From Cinclus cinclus (Eukaryota > Chordata > Aves > Passeriformes > Cinclidae), in NCBI RefSeq assembly GCF_963662255.1, contig NC_085052.1, forward strand, positions 38,326,654-38,390,653: 64,000 nucleotides of DNA, read 5' to 3'. Position numbers and translations under genes: made by a program. How positions within the stretch are numbered: the first letter of the stretch is position 1; every line of letters starts with the position of its first letter. The notes under the pieces were generated by a model. It had not been told where the DNA came from and did not search any database. It was given only the letters and a program-made list of their open reading frames with translations. Below are positions 24,186-38,276 of this stretch, piece after piece.

Positions 24186-26607
24186 TTGGGTCACAATGGT
24201 TCCTTGCTTCTCTTAACCTCTGTGGTGTCACAATGCATTCCAAGCCCTTTTAGGCCACTTGATGTCACAATGAATCATTTGATTCTTGGCCTCCATGGTG
24301 GCATAATTGTACCAGGTTTTACTTGGGCCCCATGCTTTCACAATTCATCCCTGCCCCTTTTAGGCCCATTGGTGTCACAAGGGATCATTAGATTGTTAGC
24401 CTGCATTGAGTCACAATGGATCCTTGCTTCTCTTAACCCCTGTGGTGTCACAATGCATCCCATGCCCTTTTAGGCCACTTGATGTCACAATGAATCATTT
24501 GATTCTTGGCCTCCATGGTGGTGAAATTGTACCAGGTTTTAATTGGGCCCCATGCTTTCACAATAAATCCCTGCCCCTTTTAGGCCCATTGGTGTCAAAA
24601 GGGATCATTAGATTGTTAGCCTGCATTGGGTCACAATGCACCCTTGCTTCTCTTAACCCCTGTGCTGTCACAATGCATCCCATGCCCTTTTAGGCCACAT
24701 GATGTCACAATGAATTATTTGATTCTTGGCCTCCATGGCGGCATAATAGATCCTTGCTTCTATTGGTCCCCGTGCTGTAACAATTCATCCCTGGCCCTTT
24801 TAGGCCCATTGGTGTCACAAGGGATCATTAGATTGTTAGCCTGCATTGGGTCACAATGGTTCCTTGCTTCTCTTAACCTCTGTGGTGTCACAATGCATCC
24901 CATGCCCTTTTAGGCCACTTGATGTCACAATGAATCATTTGATTCTTGGCCTCCATGGTGTCATAATGGTTCCTTGTTTATATTGGGCCCCATGCTGTCA
25001 CAATTCATCCCTGGCCCTTTTACGCCCCCTGGTGTCAAATGGGATCCTGGGATTATTAGACTCCATTGGGTCACAATGCATCCTTGCTTCTCTTAACCCC
25101 TGTGGTGTCACAATGCATCCCATGCCCTTTTAGGCCACTTGATGTCACAATGAATCATTTGATTCTTGGCCTCCACGGTGGCATAATAGATCCTTGCTTC
25201 TATTGGTCCCCGTGCTGTAACAATCCATCCCTGGCACTTTTTATACCCCCTGGCGCCACAAGGGATCATTAGATTGTTAGCCTGCATGGGGTCACAATGG
25301 TTCCTTGCTTCTCTTAACCTCTGTGGTGTCACAATGAATTCCAAGCCCTTTTAGGCCACTTGGTCTTACAATGAACCATTTGATTCTTGGCCTTCATGGT
25401 GTCATAATGGTTCCTTGCTTCTATAGGTCCCCATGCTGTCAGAGTCCATCCGTGGTCCTTTTGCGCCCCGTGGTGTCAAAAAGGATTCTTAGATTGTTAG
25501 CCTGCATTGGGTCACAATGGTTCCTTGCTTCTCTTAACCCCTGTGCTGTCACAATGCATCCCATGCCCTTTTAGGCCACATGATGTCACAATGAATCATT
25601 TGATTCTTGGCCTCCACCGTGGCATAATAGATCCTTGCTTCTATTGGTCCCCATGCTTTCACAATTCATCCCTGCCCCTTTTAGGCCCATTGGTGTCACA
25701 AGGGATCATTAGATTGTTAGCCTGCTTTGGTTCACAATGGTTCCTTGCTTCTCTTAACCTCTGTGGTGTCACAATGCCTTCCAAGCCCTTTTAGGCCACT
25801 TGGTCTTGCAATGAACCATTTGATTCTTGGCCTTCGTGGTGTCATAATGGTTCCTTGCTTCTATAGGTCCCCTTGCTGTCAGAGTACATCCGTGGTCCTT
25901 TTGCGCCCCCTGGTGTCAAAAGGGATTCTTAGACTGCTAACCTGCATTGGGTCACAATGGTTCCTTGCTTCTCTTAACCCCTGTGGTGTCACAATGCATC
26001 CCATGCCCTTTTAGGCCACTTGATGTCACAATGAATCATTTGATTCTTGGCCTCCATGGTGGCGTAATTGTACCAGGTTTTAATTGGGCCCCATGTTTTC
26101 ACAATAAATCCCTGCCCCTTTTAGGCCCATTGGTGTCAAAAGGGATCATTAGATTGTTAGCCTCCATTGGGTCACAATGGATCCTTACTTCTCTTAACCC
26201 CTGTGCTGTCACAATGCATCCCATGCCCTTTTAGGCCACATGATGTCACAATGAATTATTTGATTCTTGGCCTCCATGGCGACATAATAGATCCTTGCTT
26301 CTATTGGTCCCCGTGCTGTAACAATTCATCCCTGGCCCTTTTAGGCCCATTGGTGTCACAAGGGATCATTAGATTTTTAGACTGCATTGGGTCACAATGG
26401 TTCCTTGCTTCTCTTAACCTCTGTGGTGTCACAATGCATCCCATGACCTTTTAGGCCACATGATGTCACAATGAATCATTTGATTCTTGGCCTCCATGGT
26501 GGCATAATAGATCCTTGCTTCTATTGGTCCCCGTGCTGTAACAATCCATCCCTGGCCCTTTTTATACCCCCTGGTGCCACAAGGGATCATTAGATTGTTA
26601 GCCTGCA
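24186..26607 (+). repeat. 11-monomer HOR (2422 bp), copy 2
   Basis: The unit order is identical to 21764-24185. It carries private variants TTTATATTGGG (near 24977), GGCGCCACAAGG (near 25253) and GCATGGGGTCAC (near 25285). These are absent from copy 1 but present at the matching places in 51709-54130, so its closest relative is 27,523 bp downstream rather than adjacent. Confidence 0.9.
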
Positions 26608-27267
26608 TTGGGTCACAATGGTTCCTTGCTTCTCTTAACCTCTGTGGTGTCACAATGCATTCCAAGCCCTTTTGGGCCACTTGATGTCACAATGAATCAT
26701 TTGATTCTTGGCCTCCATGGTGGCATAATTGTACCAGGTTTTACTTGGGCCCCATGCTTTCACAATTCATCCCTGGCCCTTTTAGGCCCATTGGTGTCAC
26801 AAGGGATCATTAGATTGTTAGCCTGCATTGAGTCACAATGGATCCTTGCTTCTCTTAACCCCTGTGGTGTCACAATGCATCCCATGCCCTTTTAGGCCAC
26901 TTGATGTCACAATGAATCATTTGATTCTTGGCCTCCATGGTGGTGAAATTGTACCAGGTTTTAATTGGGCCCCATGCTTTCACAATAAATCCCTGCCCCT
27001 TTTAGGCCCATTGGTGTCAAAAGGGATCATTAGATTGTTAGCCTGCATTGGGTCACAATGCACCCTTGCTTCTCTTAACCCCTGTGCTGTCACAATGCAT
27101 CCCATGCCCTTTTAGGCCACATGATGTCACAATGAATTATTTGATTCTTGGCCTCCATGGCGGCATAATAGATCCTTGCTTCTATTGGTCCCCGTGCTGT
27201 AACAATTCATCCCTGGCCCTTTTAGGCCCATTGGTGTCACAAGGGATCATTAGATTGTTAGCCTGCA
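26608..27267 (+). repeat. 11-monomer HOR, truncated copy 3 (first three units)
   Basis: Units 26608, 26828 and 27048 repeat units 1-3 of the HOR. From 27268 the F sub-repeat reads TTATTAGCCTCCA and the order changes. The first unit has CTTTTGGGCC at the end of B (near 26669-26678), a variant shared only with 51709. Confidence 0.82.
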
Positions 27268-27707
27268 TTGGGTCACAATGGTTCCTTGCTTCTCTTAACC
27301 TCTGTGGTGTCACAATGCATCCCATGCCCTTTTAGGCCACTTGATGTCACAATGAATCATTTGATTCTTGGCCTCCATGGTGTCATAATGGTTCCTTGTT
27401 TCTATTGGGCCCCATGCTGTCACAATTCATCCCTGGCCCTTTTACGCCCCCTGGTGTCAAATGGGATCCTGGGATTATTAGCCTCCATTGGGTCACAATG
27501 GATCCTTGCTTCTCTTAACCCCTGTGGTGTCACAATGCATCCCATGCCCTTTTAGGCCACTTGATGTCACAATGAATCATTTGATTCTTGGCCTCCATGG
27601 TGTCATAATGGTTCCTTGTTTCTATTGGTCCCCATGCTTTCACAATACATCCCTGCCCCTTTTAGGCCCATTGGTGTCAAAAGGGATCATTAGATTTTTA
27701 GCCTCCA

Positions 27708-27928
27708 TTGGGTCACAATGGATCCTTACTTCTCTTAACCCCTGTGCTGTCACAATGCATCCCATGCCCTTTTAGGCCACATGATGTCACAATGAATTAT
27801 TTGATTCTTGGCCTCCATGGCGGCATAATAGATCCTTGCTTCTATTGGTCCCCGTGCTGTAACAATTCATCCCTGGCCCTTTTAGGCCCATTGATGTAAA
27901 CAAGGGATCATTAGATTGTTAGCCTGCA
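27708..27928 (+). repeat. Monomer with private 1-base insertion in sub-repeat F
   Basis: F begins TTGATGTAAACAAGGG instead of TTGGTGTCACAAGGG, one base longer, so this unit is 221 bp without being the TTTTTATA class. It is the only such insertion found. Confidence 0.88.
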
Positions 27929-28589
27929 TTGGGTCACAATGGTTCCTTGCTTCTCTTAACCTCTGTGGTGTCACAATGCATCCCATGCCCTTTTAGGCCA
28001 CTTGATGTCACAATGAATATTTTGAGTCTTGGCCTCCATGGTGTCATAATGGTTCCTTGTTTCTATTGGGCCCCATGCTTTCACAATACATCCCTGGCCC
28101 TTTTACGCCCACTGGTGTCAAATGGGATCCTGGGATTATTAGACTCCATTGGGTCACAATGCATCCTTGCTTCTCTTAACCCCTGTGGTGTCACAATGCA
28201 TCCCATGCCCTTTTAGGCCACTTGATGTCACAATGAATCATTTGATTCTTGGCCTCCACCGTGGCATAATAGATCCTTGCTTCTATTGGTCCCCATGCTT
28301 TCACAATTCATCCCTGCCCCTTTTAGGCCCATTGGTGTCACAAGGGATCATTAGATTGTTAGCCTGCTTTGGTTCACAATGGTTCCTTGCTTCACTTAAC
28401 CTCTGTGGTGTCACAATGCATCCCATGAACTTTTAGGCCACATGATGTCACAATGAATCATTTGATTCTTGGCCTCCATGGTGGCATAATAGATCCTTGC
28501 TTCTATTGGTCCCCGTGCTGTAACAATCCATCCCTGGCCCTTTTTATACCCCCTGGTGCCACAAGGGATCATTAGATTGTTAGCCTGCA
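27929..28589 (+). repeat. Three-monomer block shared with 54131-54791
   Basis: Units 27929, 28149 and 28369 match 54131, 54351 and 54571 at an offset of 26,202 bp. They share AATGAATATTTTGAGTC, CGCCCACTGG and GCTTCACTTAACC, none of which I see elsewhere. After the block the left copy goes to a GGTGGTGAAATTG unit at 28590, while the right copy goes to the GTACCAGG unit at 54792. Confidence 0.87.
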
Positions 28590-29029
28590 TTGGGTCACAA
28601 TGGTTCCTTGCTTCTCTTAACCTCTGTGATGTCACAATGCATTCCAAGCCCTTTTAGGCCACTTGATGTCACAATGAATCATTTGATTCTTGGCCTCCAT
28701 GGTGGTGAAATTGTACCAGGTTTTAATTGGGCCCCATGCTTTCACAATAAATCACTGCCCCTTTTAGGCCCATTGGTGTCAAAAGGGATCATTAGATTGT
28801 TAGCCTGCATTGGGTCACAATGCACCCTTGCTTCTCTTAACCCCTGTGCTGTCATAATGCATCCCATGCCCTTTTAGGCCACATGATGTCACAATGAATT
28901 ATTTGATTCTTGGCCTCCATGGCGGCATAATAGATCCTTGCTTCTATTGGTCCCCGTGCTGTAACAATTCATCCCTGGCCCTTTTAGGCCCATTGGTGTC
29001 ACAAGGGATCATTAGATTGTTAGCCTGCA

Positions 29030-31451
29030 TTGGGTCACAATGGTTCCTTGCTTCTCTTAACCTCTGTGGTGTCACAATGCATCCCATGCCCTTTTAGGCC
29101 ACTTGATGTCACAATGAATCATTTGATTCTTGGCCTCCATGGTGTCATAATGGTTCCTTGTTTCTATTGGGCCCCATGCTGTCACAATTCATCCCTGGCC
29201 CTTTTACGCCCCCTGGTGTCAAATGGGATCCTGGGATTATTAGACTCCATTGGGTCACAATGCATCCTTGCTTCTCTTAACCCCTGTGGTGTCACAATGC
29301 ATCCCATGCCCTTTTAGGCCACTTGATGTCACAATGAATCATTTGATTCTTGGCCTCCACGGTGGCATAATAGATCCTTGCTTCTATTGGTCCCCGTGCT
29401 GTAACAATCCATCCCTGGCACTTTTTATACCCCCTGGCGCCACAAGGGATCATTAGATTGTTAGCCTGCATTGGGTCACAATGGTTCCTTGCTTCTCTTA
29501 ACCTCTGTGGTGTCACAATGCATTCCAAGCCCTTTTAGGCCACTTGGTCTTACAATGAACCATTTGATTCTTGGCCTTCATGGTGTCATAATGGTTCCTT
29601 GCTTCTATAGGTCCCCATGCTGTCAGAGTCCATCCGTGGTCCTTTTGCGCCCCCTGGTGTCAAAAGGGATTCTTAGATTGTTAGCCTGCATTGGGTCACA
29701 ATGGTTCCTTGCTTCTCTTAACCCCTGTGCTGTCACAATGCATCCCATGCCCTTTTAGGCCACATGATGTCACAATGAATCATTTGATTCTTGGCCTCCA
29801 CCGTGGCATAATAGATCCTTGCTTCTATTGGTCCCCATGCTTTCACAATTCATCCCTGCCACTTTTAGGCCCATTGGTGTCACAAGGGATCATTAGATTG
29901 TTAGCCTGCTTTGGTTCACAATGGTTCCTTGCTTCTCTTAACCTCTGTGGTGTCACAATGCCTTCCAAGCCCTTTTAGGCCACTTGGTCTTGCAATGAAC
30001 CATTTGATTCTTGGCCTTCGTGGTGTCATAATGGTTCCTTGCTTCTATAGGTCCCCATGCTGTCAGAGTTCATGCGTGGTCCTTTTGCGCCCCCTGGTGT
30101 CAAAAGGGATTCTTAGACTGCTAACCTGCATTGGGTCACAATGGTTCCTTGCTTCTCTTAACCCCTGTGGTGTCACAATGCATCCCATGCCCTTTTAGGC
30201 CACTTGATGTCACAATGAATCATTTGATTCTTGGCCTCCATGGTGGCGTAATTGTACCAGGTTTTAATTGGGCCCCATGTTTTCACAATAAATCCCTGCC
30301 CCTTTTAGGCCCATTGGTGTCAAAAGGGATCATTAGATTGTTAGCCTCCATTGGGTCACAATGGATCCTTACTTCTCTTAACCCCTGTGCTGTCACAATG
30401 CATCCCATGCCCTTTTAGGCCACATGATGTCACAATGAATTATTTGATTCTTGGCCTCCATGGCGGCATAATAGATCCTTGCTTCTATTGGTCCCCGTGC
30501 TGTAACAATTCATCCCTGGCCCTTTTAGGCCCATTGGTGTCACAAGGGATCATTAGATTTTTAGACTGCATTGGGTCACAATGGTTCCTTGCTTCTCTTA
30601 ACCTCTGTGGTGTCACAATGCATCCCATGACCTTTTAGGCCACATGATGTCACAATGAATCATTTGATTCTTGGCCTCCATGGTGGCATAATAGATCCTT
30701 GCTTCTATTGGTCCCCGTGCTGTAACAATCCATCCCTGGCCCTTTTTATACCCCCTGGTGCCACAAGGGATCATTAGATTGTTAGCCTGCATTGGGTCAC
30801 AATGGTTCCTTGCTTCTCTTAACCTCTGTGGTGTCACAATGCATTCCAAGCCCTTTTAGGCCACTTGATGTCACAATGAATCATTTGATTCTTGGCCTCC
30901 ATGGTGGCATTATTGTACCAGGTTTTACTTGGGCCCCATGCTTTCACAATTCATCCCTGGCCCTTTTAGGCCCATTGGTGTCACAAGGGATCATTAGATT
31001 GTTAGCCTGCATTGAGTCACAATGGATCCTTGCTTCTCTTAACCCCTGTGGTGTCACAATGCATCCCATGCCCTTTTAGGCCACTTGATGTCACAATGAA
31101 TCATTTGATTCTTGGCCTCCATGGTGGTGAAATTGTACCAGGTTTTAATTGGGCCCCATGCTTTCACAATAAATCCCTGCCCCTTTTAGGCCCATTGGTG
31201 TCAAAAGGGATCATTAGATTGTTAGCCTGCATTGGGTCACAATGCACCCTTGCTTCTCTTAACCCCTGTGCTGTCACAATGCATCCCATGCCCTTTTAGG
31301 CCACATGATGTCACAATGAATTATTTGATTCTTGGCCTCCATGGCGGCATAATAGATCCTTGCTTCTATTGGTCCCCGTGCTGTAACAATTCATCCCTGG
31401 CCCTTTTAGGCCCATTGGTGTCACAAGGGATCATTAGATTGTTAGCCTGCA
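29030..31451 (+). repeat. 11-monomer block repeated from 24846-27267 (19-monomer offset)
   Basis: Eleven units from 24846 to 27048 recur from 29030 to 31232 at an exact offset of 4184 bp (19 monomers). The run includes the CTTTGGTTCAC, CATGACC, GTGGTGAAATTG and CACCCTTG markers in order. The right copy has GAGTTCATGCGTGG near 30065, a change also found at 47,6xx and 58,2xx but not in the left copy. Confidence 0.87.
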
Positions 31452-34400
31452 TTGGGTCACAATGGTTCCTTGCTTCTCTTAACCTCTGTGGTGTCACAAT
31501 GCATCCCATGCCCTTTTAGGCCACTTGATGTCACAATGAATCATTTGATTCTTGGCCTCCATGGTGTCATAATGGTTCCTTGTTTCTATTGGGCCCCATG
31601 CTGTCACAATTCATCCCTGGCCCTTTTACGCCCCCTGGTGTCAAATGGGATCCTGGGATTATTAGACTCCATTGGGTCACAATGCATCCTTGCTTCTCTT
31701 AACCCCTGTGGTGTCACAATGCATTCCAAGCCCTTTTAGGCCACTTGATGTCAAAATGAATTATTTGATTCTTGGCCTCCATGGCGGCATAATAGATCCT
31801 TGCTTCTATTGGTCCCCGTGCTGTAACAATTCATCCCTGGCCCTTTTAGGCCCATTGGTGTCACAAGGGATCATTAGATTGTTAGCCTGCATTGGGTCAC
31901 AATGGTTCCTTGCTTCTCTTAACCTCTGTGGTGTCACAATGCATCCCATGCCCTTTTAGGCCACTTGATGTCACAATGAATCATTTGATTCTTGGCCTCC
32001 ATGGTGTCATAATGGTTCCTTGTTTCTATTGGGCCCCATGCTGTCACAATTCATCCCTGGCCCTTTTACGCCCCCTGGTGTCAAATGGGATCCTGGGATT
32101 ATTAGCCTCCATTGGGTCACAATGGATCCTTGCTTCTCTTAACCCCTGTGGTGTCACAATGCATCCCATGCCCTTTTAGGCCACTTGATGTCACAATGAA
32201 TCATTTGATTCTTGGCCTCCATGGTGTCATAATGGTTCCTTGTTTCTATTGGTCCCCATGCTTTCACAATACATCCCTGCCCCTTTTAGGCCCATTGGTG
32301 TCAAAAGGGATCATTAGATTTTTAGCCTCCATTGGGTCACAATGGATCCTTACTTCTCTTAACCCCTGTGTTCTCACAATGCATCCCATGCCCTTTTAGG
32401 CCACATGACGTCACAATGAATTATTTGATTCTTGGCTTCCATGGCGGCATAATAGATCCTTGCTTCTATTGGTCCCCGTGCTGTAACAATCCATCCCTGG
32501 CCCTTTTTATACCCCCTGGTGCCACAAGGGATCATTAGATTGTTAGCCTGCATTGGGTCACAATGGTTCCTTGCTTCTCTTAACCTCTGTGGTGTCACAA
32601 TGCATCCCATGCCCTTTTAGGCCACTTGATGTCACAATGAATCATTAGATTCTTGGCCTCCATGGTGGCATAATAGATCCTTGCTTCTATTGGTCCCCGT
32701 GCTGTAACAATTCATCCCTGGCCCTTTTAGGCCCATTGGTGTCACAAGGGATCATTAGATTGTTAGCCTGCATTGGGTCACAATGGTTCCTTGCTTCTCT
32801 TAACCCCTGTGGTGTCATAATGCATCCCATGCCCTTCTAGGCTACTTGATGTCACAATGAATCATTTAATTTTTGGCCTCCATGGTGGCGTAATTGTACC
32901 AGGTTTTAATTGGGCCCCATGCTTACACAATACTTCCCTGCCCCTTTTAGGCCCTTTGGTGTCAAAAGGGATCATTAGATTGTTAGCCTGCATTGGGTCA
33001 CAATGGTTCCTTGCTTCTCTTAACCCCTGTGCTGTCACAATGCATCCCATGCCCTTTTAGGCCACATGATGTCACAATGAATCATTTGATTCTTGGCCTC
33101 CATGGTGTCATAATGGTTCCTTGTTTCTATTGGGCCCCATGCTGTCAGAATTCATCCCTGGCATTTTTACGCCCCCTGGTGTCAAATGGGATCCTGGGAT
33201 TATTAGCCTCCATTGGGTCACAATGGATCCTTGCTTCTCTTAACCCCTGTGGTGTCACAATGCATCCCATGCCCTTTTAGGCCACTTGATGTCACAATGA
33301 ATCATTTGATTCTTGGCATCCATGGTGTCATAATGGTTCCTTGTTTCTATTGGGCCCCATGCTTTCACAATACATCCCTGCCCCTTTTAGGCCCATTGGT
33401 GTCAAAAGGGATCATTAGATTTTTAGCCTGCATTGGGTCACATTGGATCCTTACTTCTCTTAACCCCTGTGCTCTCACAATGCATCCCATGCCCTTTTAG
33501 GCCACATGATGTCACAATGAATTATTTGATTCTTGGCTTCCATGGCGGCATAATAGATCCTTGCTTCTATTGGTCCCCGTGCTGTAACAATCCATCCCTG
33601 GCCCTTTTTATACCCCCTGGTGCCACAAGGGATCATTAGATTGTTAGCCTGCATTGGGTCACAATGGTTCCTTGCTTCTCTTAACCTCTGTGGTGTCACA
33701 ATGCATCCCATGCCCTTTTAGGCCACTTGATGTCACAATGAATCATTTGATTCTTGGCCTCCATGGTGTCGTAATGGTTCCTTGTTTCTATTGGGCCCCA
33801 TGCCTTCACAATTCATCCCTGGCCCTTTTACGCCCCCTGGTGTCAAATGGGATCCTGGGATTGTTAGCCTCCATTGGGTCACAATGGATCCTTGCTTCTC
33901 TTAACCCCTGTGCTGTCACAATGCATCCCATGCGCTTTTAGGCCACATGATGTCACAATGAATTATTTGATTCTTGGCCTCCATGGTGGCATAATAGATC
34001 CTTGCTTCTATTGGTCCCCGTGCTGTAACAATACATCCCTGGCCCTTTTAGGCCCATTGGTGTCACAAGGGATCATTAGATTGTTAGCCTGCATTGGGTC
34101 ACAATGGTTCCTTGCTTCTCTTAACCCCTGTGGTGTCATAATGCATCCCATGCCCTTTTAGGCTACTTGATGTCACAATGAATCATTTAATTTTTGGCCT
34201 CCATGGTGGCGTGATTGTACCAGGTTTTAATTGGGCCCCATGCTTTCACAATACTTCCCTGCCCCTTTTAGGCCCTTTGGTGTCAAAAGGGATCATTAGA
34301 TTGTTAGCCTGCATTGGGTCACAATGGATCCTTACTTCTCTTAACCCCTGTGCTGTCACAATGCATCCCATGCCCTTTTAGGCCACTTGATGTCACAATG

Positions 34401-34754
34401 AATCATTTGATTCTTGGCCTCCATGGTGGCATAATAGATCCTTGCTTCTATTGGTCCCCGTGCTGTAACAATCCATCCCTGGCACTTTTTATACCCCCTG
34501 GCGCCACAAGGGATCATTAGATTGTTAGCCTGCATTGGGTCACAATAGTTCTTTGCTTCTCTTAACCTCTGTGGTGTCACAATGCATTCCAAGCCCTTTT
34601 AGGCCACTTGGTCTTACAATGAACCATTTGATTCTTGGCCTTCATGGTGTCATAATGGTTCCTTGCTTCTATAGGTCCCCATGCTGTCAGAGTCCATCTG
34701 TGGTCCATTTGCGCCCCCTGGTGTCAAAAGGGATTCTTAGATTGTTAGCCTGCA
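30792..34754 (+). repeat. 18-monomer block, copy 1 (partner 43341-47303)
   Basis: Eighteen successive monomers match 43341-47303 at an offset of 12,549 bp (57 monomers). The match includes the GTGTTCTCAC CRE monomer at 32332, the TTAATTTTTGGCC unit, the GGCATCCATGG and TCACATTGGATCC markers, and the GTGGTCCATTTGCG unit. The pair diverges at 34755 against 47304. The first 11 monomers are also found at 40479. The segment 33213-34754 is closer still to 56333-57874. Confidence 0.88.
32406..32413. other. Full CRE-type octamer TGACGTCA, right group (10 copies)
   Basis: The same octamer occurs in a second monomer type, in the context CCACATGACGTCACAATGAA with a C tail CTTCCATGGCGG. Copies are at 32406, 35489, 36810, 39011, 42093, 44955, 49139, 59930, 61251 and 63672 (start positions). 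All ten are in 221-bp class monomers preceded by GTGTTCTCACAATG in B. Three later relatives of this monomer (33433, 45982, 50166), plus 56553, carry GATGTCA instead, so the change is polymorphic within the family. Confidence 0.8.
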
Positions 34755-37700
34755 TTGGGTCACAATGGTTCCTTGCTTCTCTTAACCCCTGTGCTGTCAC
34801 AATGCATCCCATGCCCTTTTAGGCCACATGATGTCACAATGAATTATTTGATTCTTGGCCTCCATGGCGGCATAATAGATCCTTGCTTCTATTGGTCCCC
34901 GTGCTGTAACAATTCATCCCTGGCCCTTTTAGGACCATTGGTGTCACAAGGGATCATTAGATTGTTAGCCTGCATTGGGTCACAATGGTTCCTTGCTTCT
35001 CTTAACCTCTGTGGTGTCACAATGCATCCCATGCCCTTTTAGGCCACTTGATGTCACAATGAATCATTTGATTCTTGGCCTCCATGGTGTCATAATGGTT
35101 CCTTGTTTCTATTGGGCCCCATGCTGTCACAATTCATCCCTGGCCCTTTTACGCCCCCTGGTGTCAAATGGGATCCTGGGATTATTAGCCTCCATTGGGT
35201 CACAATGGATCCTTGCTTCTCTTAACCCCTGTGGTGTCACAATGCATCCCATGCCCATTTAGGCCACTTGATGTCACAATGAATCATTTGATTCTTGGCC
35301 TCCATGGTGTCATAATGGTTCCTTGTTTCTATTGGTCCCCATGCTTTCACAATACATCCCTGCCCCTTTTAGGCCCATTGGTGTCAAAAGGGATCATTAG
35401 ATTTTTAGCCTCCATTGGGTCACAATGGATCCTTACTTCTCTTAACCCCTGTGTTCTCACAATGCATCCCATGCCCTTTTAGGCCACATGACGTCACAAT
35501 GAATTATTTGATTCTTGGCTTCCATGGCGGCATAATAGATCCTTGCTTCTATTGGTCCCCGTGCTGTAACAATCCATCCCTGGCCCTTTTTATACCCCCT
35601 GGTGCCACAAGGGATCATTAGATTGTTAGCCTGCATTGGGTCACAATGGTTCCTTGCTTCTCTTAACCTCTGTGGTGTCACAATGCATCCCATGCCCTTT
35701 TAGGCCACTTGATGTCACAATGAATCATTTGATTCTTGGCCTCCATGGTGGCATAATAGATCCTTGCTTCTATTGGTCCCCGTGCTGTAACAATTCATCC
35801 CTGGCCCTTTTAGGCCCATTGGTGTCACAAGGGATCATTAGATTGTTAGCCTGCATTGGGTCACAATGGTTCCTTGCTTCTCTTAACCCCTGTGGTGTCA
35901 TAATGCATCCCATGCCCTTTTAGGCTACTTGATGTCACAATGAATCATTTAATTTTTGGCCTCCATGGTGGCGTAATTGTACCAGGTTTTAATTGGGCCC
36001 CATGCTTTCACAATAAATCCCTGCCCCTTTTAGGCCCATTGGTGTCAAAAGGGATCATTAGATTGTTAGCCTGCATTGGGTCACAATGCACCCTTGCTTC
36101 TCTTAACCCCTGTGCTGTCACAATGCATCCCATGCCCTTTTAGGCCACATGATGTCACAATGAATTATTTGATTCTTGGCCTCCATGGCGGCATAATAGA
36201 TCCTTGCTTCTATTGGTCCCCGTGCTGTAACAATTCATCCCTGGCCCTTTTAGGCCCATTGGTGTCACAAGGGATCATTAGATTGTTAGCCTGCATTGGG
36301 TCACAATGGTTCCTTGCTTCTCTTAACCTCTGTGGTGTCACAATGCATCCCATGCCCTTTTAGGCCACTTGATGTCACAATGAATCATTTGATTCTTGGC
36401 CTCCATGGTGTCATAATGGTTCCTTGTTTCTATTGGGCCCCATGCTGTCACAATTCATCCCTGGCCCTTTTACGCCCCCTGGTGTCAAATGGGATCCTGG
36501 GATTATTAGCCTCCATTGGGTCACAATGGATCCTTGCTTCTCTTAACCCCTGTGGTGTCACAATGCATCCCATGCCCTTTTAGGCCACTTGATGTCACAA
36601 TGAATCATTTGATTCTTGGCCTCCATGGTGTCATAATGGTTCCTTGTTTCTATTGGTCCCCATGCTTTCACAATACATCCCTGCCCCTTTTAGGCCCATT
36701 GGTGTCAAAAGGGATCATTAGATTTTTAGCCTCCATTGGGTCACAATGGATCCTTACTTCTCTTAACCCCTGTGTTCTCACAATGCATCCCATGCCCTTT
36801 TAGGCCACATGACGTCACAATGAATTATTTGATTCTTGGCTTCCATGGCGGCATAATAGATCCTTGCTTCTATTGGTCCCCGTGCTGTAACAATCCATCC
36901 CTGGCCCTTTTTATACCCCCTGGTGCCACAAGGGATCATTAGATTGTTAGCCTGCATTGGGTCACAATGGTTCCTTGCTTCTCTTAACCTCTGTGGTGTC
37001 ACAATGCATCCCATGCCCTTTTAGGCCACTTGATGTCACAATGAATCATTAGATTCTTGGCCTCCATGGTGGCATAATAGATCCTTGCTTCTATTGGTCC
37101 CCGTGCTGTAACAATTCATCCCTGGCCCTTTTAGGCCCATTGGTGTCACAAGGGATCATTAGATTGTTAGCCTGCTTTGGTTCACAATGGTTCCTTGCTT
37201 CTCTTAACCCCTGTGGTGTCATAATGCATCCCATGCCCTTTTAGGCTACTTGATGTCACAATGAATCATTTAATTTTTGGCCTCCATGGTGGCATAATTG
37301 TACCAGGTTTTAATTGGGCCCCATGCTTACACAATACTTCCCTGCCCCTTTTAGGCCCTTTGGTGTCAAAAGGGATCATTAGATTGTTAGCCTGCATTGG
37401 GTCACAATGGTTCCTTGCTTCTCTTAACCCCTGTGCTGTCACAATGCATCCCATGCCCTTTTAGGCCACATGATGTCACAATGAATCATTTGATTCTTGG
37501 CCTCCATGGTGTCATAATGGTTCCTTGTTTCTATTGGGCCCCATGCTGTCAGAATTCATCCCTGGCCTTTTTACGCCCCCTGGTGTCAAATGGGATCCTG
37601 GGATTATTAGCCTCCATTGGGTCACAATGGATCCTTGCTTCTCTTAACCCCTGTGGTGTCACAATGCATCCCATGCCCTTTTAGGCCACTTGATGTCACA

Positions 37701-38276
37701 ATGAATCATTTGATTCTTGGCCTCCATGGTGGCGTAATTGTACCAGGTTTTAATTGGGCCCCATGTTTTCACAATTCATCCCTGCCCCTTTTAGGCCCAT
37801 TGGTGTCAAAAGGGATCATTAGATTGTTAGCCTCCATTGGGTCACAATGGATCCTTGCTTCTCTTAACCCCTGTGGTGTCATAATGCATCCCATGCCCTT
37901 TTAGGCTACTTGATGTCACAATGAATCATTTAATTTTTGGCCTCCATGGTGGCGTAATTGAACCAGGTTTTAATTGGGCCCCATGCTTTCACAATAAATC
38001 CCTGCCCCTTTTAGGCCCATTGGTGTCAAAAGGGATCATTAGATTGTTAGCCTGCATTGGGTCACAATGCACCCTTGCTTCTCTTAACCCCTGTGCTGTC
38101 ACAATGCATCCCATGCCCTTTTAGGCCACATGATGTCACAATGTATTATTTGATTCTTGGCCTCCATGGCGGCATAATAGATCCTTGCTTCTATTGGTCC
38201 CCGTGCTGTAACAATTCATCCCTGGCCCTTTTAGGCCCATTGGTGTCACAAGGGATCATTAGATTGTTAGCCTGCA
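34755..38276 (+). repeat. 16-monomer block, copy 1 (partner 59196-62717)
   Basis: Sixteen monomers match at an offset of 24,441 bp (111 monomers). Shared private markers include AGGACCATTGG (34932 and 59373), GCCTGCTTTGGTTCAC before 37.2 and 61.6 kb, and TAATTGAACCAGG near 37.97 and 62.4 kb. CCCATACCCTTTT near 38.33 and 62.77 kb extends the match about 70 bases into the next monomer, after which the two copies switch to different C to F types. Confidence 0.88.
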
